Counted from the stretch's first letter, positions 42,142 to 51,812 are shown. The stretch is DNA of 64,000 bases from Lachnospiraceae bacterium JLR.KK002 (GCA_036941025.1 JAYMNP010000001.1:2502501-2566500), one strand, 5' to 3'. Numbers and translations: made by a program. Notes: generated from the sequence alone by a model not told the origin.

Positions 42142-43358
42142 TTTTATTTGAAATGAAAAAAATATTTTCCAAATCCATCAGTAAAATGGCATTGCTGGTT
42201 CTGACCGGGGCACTGGTTATCGTCAGCATACTGACCATTAACAATGTGGAATATATCGCATATGACCAGGGACAGAAACAGGTATACACCGGAGCTGCCG
42301 CTGCCAGGAAAATCCGGGACGCACAGAATCAGTGGGCGGGCCTCCTCACGGAAGATATGCTGAAAAAAGTCATCCGGGAGAACAGTACCGTCAACAGCAG
42401 CCCGGAAGCGTTATCTGACGATTATGAAGAACAGGATAAGGCATATGCCAGAAAGCAGGGGTTTTCCACCTTAACAGAACTGATTAGCAGTACATTTTCT
42501 GAATTTAACGACTATGACTATTACCGGGCGGACCGGGTAAGTCAGGAAGAAGTAACCGGTCTGTATCAGCAGAGAATCGCCTCCCTGAAACAATGGCTGG
42601 AATCGGGAGAAGAAACCTTCACCGATAAGGAAAAAGAGTTCCTCATCAAAAAATATCAGGATCTTGAAACCCCTTTTTACTACGAATATGAAATCAACTG
42701 GGAAGTGCTGCTGAAAAACAGTTCCACCTTCCTGCTGATTCTGGCTCTGGCCATCGGATTTTTCGTGTCCGGTATCTTTTCCGATGAATTCCAGTTAAAA
42801 GCAGACTCCATTTTCTTTTCCAGCAGACTGGGAAGAAACAAAGCCATTCTTGCCAAAATGGAGGCCGGATTTCTGGTTGCCACCGGACTGTACCTGGCGT
42901 TTACCTTTCTGTACACCTTTATTGTCCTGCTGCTGTTGGGCACGGACGGAGGGAGCTGCCCCATCCAGTTTGACATGTGGAGAAGCAGCTACAATATCAC
43001 GTTCCGGCAGGCTTATCTTCTGATTCTGGCAGGCGGATACATCGGCACGCTGTTTTCCTCCCTGCTGGCCATGATTGTTTCTGCCAAAACCCATTCCACG
43101 GTTCTCGCAATTATCGTTCCCTTTATCCTGCTGTGCCTGTTTCCCTTTTTAAGCAGGATTATTACCCTGCCCGGACTGTGTTCCTTTTTCCCGGACCAGC
43201 TCCTGGAAATCTATATCCACCTGAGATATTTTGTGCTGTGCGAAATCGGCGGAACCATTCACAATTCTGTGCCTGTGCTGCTGACCGTTTATCTGGCAGC
43301 CTGCGCCGTCCTGCCTCCGGTACTGTACGTGATTTATAAAAGAGCGGAAATCAAATAA
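42138..43358 (+). CDS. ABC-2 type permease
   Basis: 406 residues. One membrane helix near the N-terminus (MALLVLTGALVIVSILTI) is followed by an outer domain of about 150 residues with YDQGQKQVYTGAAAARKIRD. Five further helices lie in the C-terminal half (FLLILALAIGFFVSGIF to LLTVYLAACAVLPPVLYVIY). This is the layout of large ABC-2 permeases with an extracellular domain, here paired with the ATPase just upstream. Substrate not known. Confidence 0.85.
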   Translation: MILFEMKKIFSKSISKMALLVLTGALVIVSILTINNVEYIAYDQGQKQVYTGAAAARKIRDAQNQWAGLLTEDMLKKVIRENSTVNSSPEALSDDYEEQDKAYARKQGFSTLTELISSTFSEFNDYDYYRADRVSQEEVTGLYQQRIASLKQWLESGEETFTDKEKEFLIKKYQDLETPFYYEYEINWEVLLKNSSTFLLILALAIGFFVSGIFSDEFQLKADSIFFSSRLGRNKAILAKMEAGFLVATGLYLAFTFLYTFIVLLLLGTDGGSCPIQFDMWRSSYNITFRQAYLLILAGGYIGTLFSSLLAMIVSAKTHSTVLAIIVPFILLCLFPFLSRIITLPGLCSFFPDQLLEIYIHLRYFVLCEIGGTIHNSVPVLLTVYLAACAVLPPVLYVIYKRAEIK

Positions 43359-43362
43359 AAAA

Positions 43363-43381
43363 GAATGCGCACAGCGCATTC
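43363..43381 (-). terminator. GCGC hairpin terminator
   Basis: GAATGCGC-aca-GCGCATTC; on the minus strand it is followed by TTTTTTATTT, so it ends the DUF3592 transcript coming from the right. The adjoining CGCGCGCGAGCG recurs beside similar hairpins near 47300 and 63700. Confidence 0.75.
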
Positions 43382-43434
43382 TCCGCGCGCGAGCGGATTG
43401 CCTGGTTTTGCAGCAGTTCTTCTCTGTTACTCCG

Positions 43435-44094
43435 CTATTTTTTACTTTTTCGCTTATTCCAGAGGCTCCCGAACAGGACAAAAAGCCCCATTCCCCCAAA
43501 TATATATAAGGTAATCACAGGCCCGGCCAGAAAAACAAATACCAGGGCTATAAATAAAACACTTCCTCCAATCAGGACCGCCGCCTGTATGTTCCCCTTC
43601 CTTTTTTCTTCCATATGTATTCTTCTCAATACCAGGAGCAAAATGGAAATAAGGGTGATTCCCGCACTGACAGCCAGAAAAATCATTCCCATACCGTATG
43701 TGGTTTTCAAATCATAATTTCTGATATAAAATTCTTCCGGATTTTCGGGATTATAACCAATCTCAACATAAACGCCTTCTTCGAAGTTTCTGCCGCTCAT
43801 CCATACATTGGTTTCCCCTGTGAGAATCTTGTTTCCCACCCGGTATTCCACCACAGGGCTGTACTCATGAGAATGATTGTTGCGGGTGTATTCCCTGTAT
43901 CTGACCACAACGCCCTCTGCCGTTGCGCTGCAGATTTTCTCCTTCCTGTGGGCCGAATAAATCATGCCCGTGCCTGTGACCGCGAAAATCAGCACAAAAA
44001 TCACCAGAAACAGGAGCAAAAATTTGCTTCCTCCTGATTTTTTCTCAGGACGTTTTGAAACTTCTTCGCACGTATTTATCTCAGATTTATCCAT
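43435..44094 (-). CDS. DUF3592-like membrane protein
   Basis: 219 residues from MDKSEINTCE with GGGAGGAAAAAG ahead. Helix near residues 25-45 (FLLLFLVIFVLIFAVTGTGM), outside domain with EGVVVRYREYTRNNHSHEYS and VEIGYNPENPEEFYI typical of DUF3592, then three C-terminal helices. Function unknown; some members are part of membrane-protein assembly systems. Single gene between convergent neighbours. Confidence 0.7.
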   Translation of the reverse strand: MDKSEINTCEEVSKRPEKKSGGSKFLLLFLVIFVLIFAVTGTGMIYSAHRKEKICSATAEGVVVRYREYTRNNHSHEYSPVVEYRVGNKILTGETNVWMSGRNFEEGVYVEIGYNPENPEEFYIRNYDLKTTYGMGMIFLAVSAGITLISILLLVLRRIHMEEKRKGNIQAAVLIGGSVLFIALVFVFLAGPVITLYIFGGMGLFVLFGSLWNKRKSKK

Positions 44095-44270
44095 CTTTTT
44101 CCTCCCGTAAAAATTCTTTCCAAACCATACTACCATAAAATACTTTATTTTTCAATTTCACGTCTTGATTCTTACAGGAAATGGAAGTAAAATAAGAATT
44201 GGCGCTGACCGGATTCTGTCTGCAAACTGAAATTCCGTCAGCCATAACATTATGTCAAGGAGATGAAATT

Positions 44271-44672
44271 ATGTACGAAATGAAACCGGAATACTATACT
44301 GGTATTGCAGCCATCGACCAGGAACACACCAGGCTGTTTGAACTGGCAGAAGAGACTTATCAGTTACTGAACGATGATTTTATCCAGGACAAAACCGACA
44401 GCCTGATTCACCTGATTTCCGAGCTGATTAACTATACCAGAACCCACTTTGCCCATGAGGAGGAATACCAGAGAAGCATAAACTATGCCGCCATTGAAGA
44501 CCACATGGCCATGCACCGCAAATTTGAAGATAAGCTGATGGAATTCGATCCCGATACTCTGGGCAACGACTTCAACAGCCAGAACGATACCGTAGAGGAA
44601 CTTCTGGGATTTCTGACCAGCTGGCTGATCAACCATATCCTGAAAGTGGATATGCTCTATGTACCGAAATAA
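44271..44672 (+). CDS. Bacteriohemerythrin
   Basis: 133 residues with AAGGAGATG ahead of the ATG. The di-iron ligands are in GIAAIDQEHTRLF (His), THFAHEEEYQ (His and Glu), DHMAMHRKFE (two His) and LINHILKVD (His and Asp). These four-helix-bundle proteins bind O2 reversibly; in anaerobes they are thought to scavenge or sense oxygen. Own terminator at 44737. Confidence 0.92.
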   Translation: MYEMKPEYYTGIAAIDQEHTRLFELAEETYQLLNDDFIQDKTDSLIHLISELINYTRTHFAHEEEYQRSINYAAIEDHMAMHRKFEDKLMEFDPDTLGNDFNSQNDTVEELLGFLTSWLINHILKVDMLYVPK

Positions 44673-44736
44673 TCCCATACATAAACAGAAAATACCCGTA
44701 TGTTCTGATGTGACGACGTATTTTCTGCAGAACAAG

Positions 44737-44771
44737 GGAGACTGCCGCAAAATTTGCGGCAGTCTCCTTTT
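44737..44771 (+). terminator. Terminator
   Basis: Long perfect stem around GAGACTGCCGCAAA/TTTGCGGCAGTCTC with almost no loop, followed by CTTTTAAAG. It is placed after the hemerythrin gene and may also stop the convergent PspC-side transcript. Confidence 0.85.
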
Positions 44772-44820
44772 AAAGCTGTTTTCAATACTGTGACACGTGC
44801 TGCGGCCGAAGCCTTTCGGA

Positions 44821-45006
44821 TTACATTTCTTCCGGCATGATAACTGCTGCAACCAGATACACAATAATCCCGGTTGTGGTACAGCCCAGCAGTACAAACA
44901 GCAGACGGATAATCGTAGGGTCAATATTAAAGTATTCTCCCACACCTCCGCACACACCGCAAATTACTCTGTTTTTCCTGGATTTAAATAATCTTTTCGG
45001 TTCCAT
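44821..45006 (-). CDS. PspC-domain membrane protein
   Basis: 61 residues from MEPKRLFKSRKN (GAAGGAATGAAT ahead; two extra codons upstream are possible). The sequence ICGVCGGVGEYFNIDPTIIR, followed by LLFVLLGCTTTGIIVYLVAA, is the PspC domain, a small envelope-stress membrane protein. Last gene of the PadR-DUF1700-DUF4097 cluster; the same association is common in Clostridia. Confidence 0.88.
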   Translation of the reverse strand: MEPKRLFKSRKNRVICGVCGGVGEYFNIDPTIIRLLFVLLGCTTTGIIVYLVAAVIMPEEM

Positions 45007-45062
45007 ATTCATTCCTTCTTTCTGCAATTAAATTATAATTTTCTGCTTCCTGGCCCGGAGAC

Positions 45063-46022
45063 TTACAGTTCCTGAAAAGAAACCTCCACCTCTCCCACGC
45101 CGCATTCAATTTTCATTTTCTTACTTCCCGGATTCTCAATACTGCGGCTGGAAGAAAGGCCTCCATATTCATTCTCTCCGATTTCCAGTCTTCCTACCCC
45201 GCACTCAATATCGTAGCTGTAGTCCCTTTCTTTTCCGGCAGCCTCCACTTCGATGGTGCCCACACCGCCTTCTATTTCAATTTCTTCCGCCCGGATTAAG
45301 GCTGCGATAAGGGTGCCCACGCCGCCTTCCAGCTTCAGCTCTTCCGCTTCCAGCTCTCCCAGCTCGATTTCTCCTGCGTCCACGCTCACGGACAGTTTCT
45401 TTTTCGCTGTGAGCTTCTCGCCTGTTTCACACTTCCCTGCTCCTACACTAATACTTATTTTCTCCGCTGTCAATGGCATTCCCATATAAATATAGCCTCT
45501 TCCCTGCTCCAAATCAATTTCTTTCAGCTGCACCTGCTCCATCAGCTCCCTGGGAAGCTCCAGCGTCACCCGGCTGGAATCATAATTTCGTATGCGCCCG
45601 CTGCCCTTATGTTCAATTTTCAGGGTACTGCCATCCATGTAAGCCTGAACCTGATATCTGTGGTCTTCCCGGCGGTACTGTACATTCATTTGAACCAGAT
45701 TGCTATCCGTATTTTCCACAATCCTCACACCGCTGTAGTCCACATCCATTTTGATTTTTTTAATATCCTCACAGGAAAAATCAAATGCATCCTCATCGGC
45801 ACTATCCCAGTCTATACTGTCGTCATCCCATTCCAAATCACTGCTCCCGTAACGGATAAAGGGAATATGACGGATGGGGCCTATGGAGAACTCTCCCGCC
45901 TCCACCTGGTTCCAGAACTCTGAGAACCGGAAGCCAATGCCCATTCCCACCGCACACAGCAGACTTCCCAGTATCACCAGAATCAATGCAATAATCAATG
46001 CCGCTTTTGTAAAATTCTTCAT
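45063..46022 (-). CDS. DUF4097-family beta-strand repeat protein, membrane anchored
   Basis: 319 residues from MKNFTKAALIIAL, with AAGGGAGCG ahead. One N-terminal helix anchors it. From residue 60 on it has short beta repeats of the pattern IEIEGGVGTIEVEA, LKLEGGVGTLIAAL and KIECGVGEVEVSF, typical of the adhesin-like beta helix of DUF4097. It probably sits on the outer face as a partner of the DUF1700 protein, which it overlaps by four bases. Confidence 0.8.
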   Translation of the reverse strand: MKNFTKAALIIALILVILGSLLCAVGMGIGFRFSEFWNQVEAGEFSIGPIRHIPFIRYGSSDLEWDDDSIDWDSADEDAFDFSCEDIKKIKMDVDYSGVRIVENTDSNLVQMNVQYRREDHRYQVQAYMDGSTLKIEHKGSGRIRNYDSSRVTLELPRELMEQVQLKEIDLEQGRGYIYMGMPLTAEKISISVGAGKCETGEKLTAKKKLSVSVDAGEIELGELEAEELKLEGGVGTLIAALIRAEEIEIEGGVGTIEVEAAGKERDYSYDIECGVGRLEIGENEYGGLSSSRSIENPGSKKMKIECGVGEVEVSFQEL

Positions 46023-46807
46023 GCTCTTCGCTCCCTTCCGGAAAATATTCTGTTCCACACATTTCCAACCAGTCTGCACAGCCAGGGTATCACCTTCCCG
46101 CATACCCAGACACAGAGGACAGTTGCAAGAATTGCCACTGCCAGCAGCAGCAGGCCCACTCCCGTCATGGCAAATCCGATTGCCATACTGCCTGTAATAA
46201 TCTGGCCGATTCCAACGCCAACCAGCGCCCCGCCTGCAATATAAAAGGAACCTGCAATACATACCACGGAAACAGCAAGACCGAAAATACCCCCGGCAAC
46301 TCCTCCCACAATCCCAATCCATATGGGGCTGGTCACTATGGCAAGGACTACAATCAGAAGGATTTCCGCAGTGGAACGTCCCCCGTAAGTGGAGCGTCCG
46401 TCTCCGCTGTTGGATGAACTTTTCCCGCTGTCAAAAGAAGCGTTTTCATAATCATACTCATTTCTGTCTTCATATCCGGCGTACTCCTGCCCGGATGGCC
46501 CGGAGCCGGACTGCTGCTCCTTTGTATTTTTCCGGATATCCACCGGATGCTTCTGCTCAAACCTGCTGTCCTCAAATCCCCGCTCCGTGTACTCGCCTGT
46601 GCCTGCGGCTCCATCCATGCCGGTGCCTGCCTTGATGATGGCGGCAACCTTCTCCGGAGATTCCAGTTCTTTCAGAATCTGTGCTTCATTTTCCACGCCT
46701 GCATCCTCAAAATAACTTCGATAGAAAGATAACGCCTCTCTTTTTTCCTCTTCTGCCACATCTTCCAGCAGCCGCTCTAACTGCCTCATAAATTCATCTC
46801 TGCTCAT
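46019..46807 (-). CDS. DUF1700 (HAAS) membrane protein
   Basis: 262 residues. The N-terminal helical domain MSRDEFMRQLERLLEDVAEE with KREALSFYRSYFEDAG is the HAAS/DUF1700 signature, which contacts PadR-type regulators. A Gly/Ser/Tyr-rich linker (about 75-140) is followed by a glycine-rich membrane region (IVGGVAGGIFGLAVSVVCIA and more). Translation is coupled on both sides: four-base overlap with PadR and with the DUF4097 gene. Likely a sensor that frees or traps the regulator. Confidence 0.85.
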   Translation of the reverse strand: MSRDEFMRQLERLLEDVAEEEKREALSFYRSYFEDAGVENEAQILKELESPEKVAAIIKAGTGMDGAAGTGEYTERGFEDSRFEQKHPVDIRKNTKEQQSGSGPSGQEYAGYEDRNEYDYENASFDSGKSSSNSGDGRSTYGGRSTAEILLIVVLAIVTSPIWIGIVGGVAGGIFGLAVSVVCIAGSFYIAGGALVGVGIGQIITGSMAIGFAMTGVGLLLLAVAILATVLCVWVCGKVIPWLCRLVGNVWNRIFSGRERRA

Positions 46808-47127
46808 GCCGACTCTCCTCCCGAAAATAACATTGTAATTTTAGAAGAATAATTTACCCATTCTGTCCGGTACAGATTCAACTGTGCCATCCCTTTGTCC
46901 GTTATTTTGTAATATCTGCGGTTCCTGCCGCCGCATTCCACATCATAGACCTCCAGACAGTCATCCTTCTGCAGGCGCCGCAGCACCGGGTACAGAGTAG
47001 ATTCCGATACCTCTATGGCCTGTCGTACATCCTGGGTGATTTTGTAACCATACGTGCCCTCCTCTTCCTTACATACAACCGCCAGAACAATTGCGTCCAG
47101 AAGAGCTGCACCTGTGTTAAATACCAT
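46804..47127 (-). CDS. PadR family transcriptional regulator
   Basis: 107 residues, the winged-helix PadR type: LDAIVLAVVCKEEEGTYGYK, SESTLYPVLRRLQKDDCLEV and GGRNRRYYKITDKGMAQLNL. It is the first gene of the envelope cluster, and an AT-rich region with repeated TATA(T)AGTATA motifs over its promoter probably holds its own binding site. The start is ATG at 47127 with AAGGAGTGATGG ahead. Confidence 0.9.
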   Translation of the reverse strand: MVFNTGAALLDAIVLAVVCKEEEGTYGYKITQDVRQAIEVSESTLYPVLRRLQKDDCLEVYDVECGGRNRRYYKITDKGMAQLNLYRTEWVNYSSKITMLFSGGESA

Positions 47128-47254
47128 GCCATCACTCCTTACTGTTTTTCAATATTACACCCTCCGAATATCCCATGGCAGCCATTGCTCTGTCTCATAG
47201 AATATTGTTTGCAGTACATTACTATTTTTTAAATATTACTATTTTATATTTAAT

Positions 47255-47283
47255 ACTATATACTATATAATATTATTTGTCAA
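47255..47283 (-). promoter_or_regulatory. PadR operon promoter
   Basis: On the minus strand TTGACA (47278-47283), 17 bases, TATAGT (47255-47260). The spacer contains the direct and inverted TATATAGTA units that could be the PadR operator. The leader to the start codon is about 120 bases. Confidence 0.7.
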
Positions 47284-47294
47284 CAATTATTATA

Positions 47295-47372
47295 AAAAGA
47301 ATGTGCAAGCGCATTTTTGGCGCGCGAACGAAATGTTCCTGCCTGCGTTCAGCACACAGACAGGAACATTTC
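47295..47372 (-). terminator. Terminator region of pdxT: two hairpins
   Basis: The first hairpin is a 12-bp inverted repeat (GAAATGTTCCTG at 47330-47341 with CAGGAACATTTC at 47361-47372) whose right arm lies in the last codons of pdxT and whose loop holds the stop. The second is AATGCGC-tt-GCACATT (47300-47315, given on the minus strand), followed by CTTTTT. Together they end the pdxST transcript. A CGCGCG stretch between them matches the GCGC repeat family seen near 43363. Confidence 0.7.
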
Positions 47373-47945
47373 ATGGCATCTTTTATCGCCGGCCAGTTCC
47401 GGATGAAAGGCCAGACCTATTTGATTTTTGTAGCGGACGCCCACGATATTTTCTCCGGGACTGCCATCGGGCAGCCTATCCGTCACCGCAATGGGCTCCG
47501 CGCCTTTCCGGATGGAAACAATATAAGGGGCCCGGATAAATTCCATCGGAAATTCCCGCTCTTCCTCCCGGATTCCCCGCACTGTTCCGGAGGCGGAAAA
47601 GCTGCCCAGCTGCCTGCCGTAGGCATTTCTTCTGACGGTTACCGGCAGGGTGGCAAACCAGGGAGTTTCACTGCCGGAAAGCTGCTCCGCCAGAAGAATC
47701 AGCCCGGCGCAGGTGGCCAGAACAGGCAGGCCATGGAGGATTTTTTCCTGCAGGATTTCAAACATGCCCAGTTCCCGTAACAGCCTGCCCTGTACGGTGC
47801 TCTCTCCGCCCGGAAGAACAATTCCGTCAAAGGTCCCGACCAAATCGCTGCTTTTTCTGAGCTCCGTACAGTCCGCCCCCAGACTGCGGAATATCTGCTC
47901 ATGCTCCGTGAAGGCTCCCTGCACCGCCAGCACTGCAATCCGCAT
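47349..47945 (-). CDS. pdxT: PdxT glutaminase subunit of pyridoxal phosphate synthase
   Basis: 198 residues. Class I amidotransferase: MRIAVLAVQGAFTEHEQIFR, LPGGESTVQGRLLRE, nucleophile Cys in ATCAGLILLAE, and the His/Glu pair in AFHPELAGD. It makes ammonia for PdxS. It begins one base after the pdxS stop, so the two are made together. GGGGGAAATAG precedes the ATG. Confidence 0.96.
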   Translation of the reverse strand: MRIAVLAVQGAFTEHEQIFRSLGADCTELRKSSDLVGTFDGIVLPGGESTVQGRLLRELGMFEILQEKILHGLPVLATCAGLILLAEQLSGSETPWFATLPVTVRRNAYGRQLGSFSASGTVRGIREEEREFPMEFIRAPYIVSIRKGAEPIAVTDRLPDGSPGENIVGVRYKNQIGLAFHPELAGDKRCHEMFLSVC

Positions 47946-47946
47946 T

Positions 47947-48825
47947 CTATTTCCCCCTTTCTTCCATCAGCAGTTCAATTTCCTGCGCATTGATGCCCAC
48001 CATTGCTTCGCCCAGATGTTCCGACAGCTCCGCAATCATCTGCCCATCGGTATAGTTGGCCACTGCCTTTACAATGGCATTTGCCCGCTTTGCAGGATTT
48101 CCCGATTTAAAAATACCGGAGCCCACAAAGACCCCTTCTGCGCCGAGCTGCATCATAAGGGCTGCATCCGCCGGAGTTGCAACGCCGCCCGCCGCAAAAT
48201 TCACCACCGGAAGTTTTCCTGTTTCGTGAATCTGCTTTACTAACGGGTAAGGCGCCATCAGTTCTCTGGCTGCCTGAAACAGCTCATCTTCCCGCATGGA
48301 GACCAGTCTGGCAATTTCGCCGTTCATTTTACGCATATGGCGCACAGCCTGTACCACATCCCCGGTTCCCGGCTCCCCTTTGGTCCGTATCATGGAAGCG
48401 CCTTCGCTGATTCTTCTCAAAGCCTCCCCCAGGTCTTTGGCCCCGCATACAAAGGGCACCTGAAACTGTGTCTTATCAATATGGTACACATCGTCTGCCG
48501 GGGACAGTACCTCGCTCTCGTCAATATAGTCGATTTCAATAGCCTCCAGTACCTGTGCCTCTGCAAAATGGCCGATTCTGCATTTTGCCATCACCGGAAT
48601 GGATACCGCATTCTGAATGCCCTTTATCATACCGGGGTCGCTCATTCTGGACACGCCGCCTGCCGCACGGATATCCGCCGGAATCCGTTCCAGGGCCATC
48701 ACCGCGCAGGCGCCCGCCTCCTCCGCAATCTTTGCCTGCTCCGGGGTAGTTACATCCATAATAACGCCGCCCTTTAACATCTGCGCCAGTTCTTTATTTA
48801 ATTCCCATCTGTTTCCTGTACTCAT
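47947..48825 (-). CDS. pdxS: PdxS pyridoxal 5'-phosphate synthase
   Basis: 292 residues from [13 protein letters not shown], with AGGAGGATTTG ahead; the longer frame lacks support. Characteristic [20 protein letters not shown], the two active lysines in [13 protein letters not shown] and [13 protein letters not shown], and [13 protein letters not shown]. It joins ribose 5-phosphate, glyceraldehyde 3-phosphate and ammonia to form PLP. Forms a dodecamer with PdxT. Confidence 0.97.
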   Translation of the reverse strand: MSTGNRWELNKELAQMLKGGVIMDVTTPEQAKIAEEAGACAVMALERIPADIRAAGGVSRMSDPGMIKGIQNAVSIPVMAKCRIGHFAEAQVLEAIEIDYIDESEVLSPADDVYHIDKTQFQVPFVCGAKDLGEALRRISEGASMIRTKGEPGTGDVVQAVRHMRKMNGEIARLVSMREDELFQAARELMAPYPLVKQIHETGKLPVVNFAAGGVATPADAALMMQLGAEGVFVGSGIFKSGNPAKRANAIVKAVANYTDGQMIAELSEHLGEAMVGINAQEIELLMEERGK

Positions 48826-49034
48826 AACACAAATCCTCCTTTTGGGGTTTTTCATTACAGGCACAAGTGTAGTCTTTTTCGGCGCCGGAATAAAGTCCCA
48901 TACAGAAAAAAGTCAGCAGGGCCAGATTTCGCCTTTCCGGCTTCCCTTTTCCCGATTTCTGTGAATATTTTCCCATATTTTTCTCCGGAATCACTGCTTT
49001 TCCCCGGATTTATGGCCAGTTTCTTTTCAGCCTT

Positions 49035-50333
49035 TCATGCCAGTTGCAGCACAATATACACTTCCATCCATACTTCCCCGTCCGAATCCCGGATTCCGGC
49101 AGTAATTTCTCCTTCCATCAGGTGCATAAGCTGGCGGCAGATATACAGCCCAAGGCCGCTTCCGGGATTCTTACCCACATTGCTGCCCCGGAAAAAACTG
49201 TCAAACACATGGGGCAGGTCTTTCCCGGAAAGTTCACAGCCGGTATTGCGGATAAGAACCGCGTATTCTTCTTCCTCCCGGCTTGCAGAAATCTCAATTT
49301 TTCTCCCGTCTCCATATTTTATGGCATTTTCCACCACATTCTGAACCACCTCCACCAGACGGTCCAAATCACCTCTGACCAGGCAGTCCGGACAGGAGCC
49401 CCATATAAATTCCACCTGATTCAGGGCCATCTTTTCCTGGTAATAGGAGCGAATCTGTCCCAAAGCCTCCCGGATATAAAATTCTCTGCTCTCCACCTGA
49501 AAATCCAGGAAATCCTCATTGGAGGCTTTCACAATCTCACCCACATAGGACTCAATCTCCTCCGCCTTTTCCCTGATATTCCTGGCAATCTCCTGCTTTT
49601 TGCTTTCCTCCTGATACAGGTTCCGGCACAAAGCCTGAGCATAGAGATGGATGGCGCTCAAAGGCGTCTTGATATCATGGGACAGGGACAACAGCAGCAG
49701 TTTTTTCTCTTTCTGCAATTCCAGTTCCCGCTTTTTATGCTCCTCCAGATTTTCCCGCAGCACATCCATGCCCCACATAAATTTTCCAAAAAAGCGGTTT
49801 TTATTTTCCTTCAGAGGAATGGTCAGATTCCCTTTGGACAACTGGTAAGGCAGACCGGAAAGCCGGAAAAAGGGCAGCAGTATTTTCTGCCTGACGTACA
49901 GAAGAACGGCCCAGGCCAGCAGGAGGAAACAGCCCGCGGCCCCGTTCACCAGCAAAACCACCGGGCCTCTGGCCGGATTTCCAAAGCAGTAATACACTTT
50001 ATAGCAGGCATACTCTGTAACAGTCACTATATAGGGAGTTTCCTCATTCCCCTGGAAATCTTCTGCTTTTATACCATGTTTCAGAACCTGAAGTTTTGTA
50101 ACCTCAGGACAGGTTTCTTTTCCTGCAAAACCATTCAGTTCTTCCAGGTTTTCCGGCACCCGGCCTTTTTCCTGCTCAAATGCTCTCAGCGCATGTTCCG
50201 CTCTGTTCAGGGAAATCCGGTATGCTCTGCTGTCTCCGGAAAATTCCACATGAAACAATATCCAATTGACCAGACATAACACTGCAAGGCTGCCCAGCAG
50301 GGCAGCCAGCAGCAGTTGATTCATTTTCTTCAT
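49035..50333 (-). CDS. Sensor histidine kinase
   Basis: 432 residues from MKKMNQLLLAALLG (an earlier GTG overlapping the regulator stop would add nine). Two membrane helices (about 5-25 and 140-160) flank an outer sensor domain of about 110 residues. The HisKA phospho-acceptor is in LLLLSLSHDIKTPLSAIHL, and the ATPase has the N-box VENAIKYGDG and G-box GSGLGLYICRQLM. It is paired with the OmpR regulator and FtsX-type ABC genes upstream, as in antimicrobial-peptide sensing systems. Confidence 0.9.
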   Translation of the reverse strand: MKKMNQLLLAALLGSLAVLCLVNWILFHVEFSGDSRAYRISLNRAEHALRAFEQEKGRVPENLEELNGFAGKETCPEVTKLQVLKHGIKAEDFQGNEETPYIVTVTEYACYKVYYCFGNPARGPVVLLVNGAAGCFLLLAWAVLLYVRQKILLPFFRLSGLPYQLSKGNLTIPLKENKNRFFGKFMWGMDVLRENLEEHKKRELELQKEKKLLLLSLSHDIKTPLSAIHLYAQALCRNLYQEESKKQEIARNIREKAEEIESYVGEIVKASNEDFLDFQVESREFYIREALGQIRSYYQEKMALNQVEFIWGSCPDCLVRGDLDRLVEVVQNVVENAIKYGDGRKIEISASREEEEYAVLIRNTGCELSGKDLPHVFDSFFRGSNVGKNPGSGLGLYICRQLMHLMEGEITAGIRDSDGEVWMEVYIVLQLA

Positions 50334-50356
50334 AATCCGTCCTCTTATCCCTCCTC

Positions 50357-51019
50357 TCACTCAAACCGATAGCCGACACCCCAGACCGTGAGAATCCGTT
50401 CCGGTTTTCTGGGATTTTTCTCCAGCTTTTCCCGCAGCCACCGGATATGCACCGTCAGGGTCTGGGGCTCACTCTCGCTGTCAAAGCCCCATATTTTACA
50501 GAACAGTTCCTCTTTGGGAACCGCCTTCCCCTTATTTTCCATCAGATAGAGCAACAGGTCAAATTCCCTGGCCGTGGCGGGAATTTCCCGGTCTTCCAGA
50601 TAAATATGGCGTCCCCGTTTGTCCAGACGCAGATTGCCCTCCAGAATTTCGTCCGAGGAATATCTTCTCTGAAAAATCCCCTTTACCTTTGCCAGCAAAA
50701 TATCAATGTCATAGGGCTTTTCGATGTAATCGTCCGCTCCCTGCAAAAGACCGTTCAGTTTATCTTCTTTTCCTCCTCTGGCGCTTACAATAATAATGGG
50801 CGTATTATCTTTGTGCCGGATTCTGCTGCACACGCCGAATCCGTCCATGCCCGGCAGCATCAAATCCAGAATTACCAGTTTCGCCCCTTCGGACTCATAA
50901 ATTTCCAGACTTTCCTCCCCGGATACGGCCAGATACACATCATATCCCTCTGCTTTCAGAAAATCCGACAGCAGAGTGCCCAGTTCTTCGTTATCTTCCA
51001 CCACTATAATATCTGCCAT
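50357..51019 (-). CDS. OmpR-family response regulator
   Basis: 220 residues. Receiver domain with phospho-Asp in LVILDLMLPGMDG and Lys in YIEKPYD; winged-helix effector with PATAREFDLLLYLMENKGKA, TVHIRWLREKLEKNP and VWGVGYRFE. Its stop overlaps the region just before the kinase start, and it follows the ABC ATPase by 16 bases. Confidence 0.95.
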   Translation of the reverse strand: MADIIVVEDNEELGTLLSDFLKAEGYDVYLAVSGEESLEIYESEGAKLVILDLMLPGMDGFGVCSRIRHKDNTPIIIVSARGGKEDKLNGLLQGADDYIEKPYDIDILLAKVKGIFQRRYSSDEILEGNLRLDKRGRHIYLEDREIPATAREFDLLLYLMENKGKAVPKEELFCKIWGFDSESEPQTLTVHIRWLREKLEKNPRKPERILTVWGVGYRFE

Positions 51020-51035
51020 ATTACCACCTGCCTGT

Positions 51036-51797
51036 TTACCAGCCCATTTCCAGCAGCCAGTTGTTCAGTCTCCGCTCCCGGAATTTCTCCTGACTGCCAC
51101 TGTCCTCCATGTAAAGTTCTCCTTTGATGTTTCCATCTACAATATACAGCACTCTGCTGCATTTTGCAGCTACTTTCATGTCATGGGTCACCAGCATAAT
51201 GGTGGTCCCTTCCTGATTCAGTTTATGCAGCTCCTTCATCACATCCTCCGACGCGCTGCGGTTCAGAGCTCCCGTAGGCTCATCTGCAAAAAGTATTCGG
51301 GGCCGGTTAATAAGGCTCCGGCAGATACACGCCCGCTGGAGCTGTCCCCCGGACACCTCGGTGATATCCTGTTCCGCCACATCGCTGATTCCCAGTTTCC
51401 GCATAAGCCCAAGGCAGTATTCGTTGATTTCCTGCCGGGTGCGGCTTTTGTCTCCCGCCTGATAGGCCGGAAGCAGAATATTGTCCATAATGGAAAGATT
51501 TTTCAGCATATACATCTGCTGGAAAATAAATCCCATACTGACAAGCCTGACCTGCGCCAGCTCTTTTTCCTTTAAATCCGTAATTTTTTTCCCGCCCAGC
51601 AGCACTTCTCCGGCAGTGGGCCGGTCCATGCCGGACACACTGTACAAAAGGGTGGATTTCCCGGAACCGGAGGGCCCCATCACCGCTACCATCTCTCCTT
51701 CATCAATGGTGAAATTTACATTTTTCAGCACATTATTCTGCCTTTTATTCGTTATATAAGTCTTACACAAATCTTTTACGCACAATGCTTCTCTCAT
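51036..51797 (-). CDS. ABC transporter ATP-binding protein (MacB/BceA-like)
   Basis: 253 residues. Walker A GPSGSGKST, Q-loop FIFQQMYMLKNL, signature VSGGQLQRACICRSL, Walker B ILFADEPTGALNRSA and H-loop VTHDMKV: the type that partners FtsX-like permeases. The unusual ACICRSL after the signature keeps the key residues. The C-terminal extension (MEDSGSQEKFRERRLNNWLL) is rare in the family. Fifteen bases after the permease gene. Confidence 0.93.
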   Translation of the reverse strand: MREALCVKDLCKTYITNKRQNNVLKNVNFTIDEGEMVAVMGPSGSGKSTLLYSVSGMDRPTAGEVLLGGKKITDLKEKELAQVRLVSMGFIFQQMYMLKNLSIMDNILLPAYQAGDKSRTRQEINEYCLGLMRKLGISDVAEQDITEVSGGQLQRACICRSLINRPRILFADEPTGALNRSASEDVMKELHKLNQEGTTIMLVTHDMKVAAKCSRVLYIVDGNIKGELYMEDSGSQEKFRERRLNNWLLEMGW

Positions 51798-51812
51798 TTC
51801 ATTTCTCCTGTT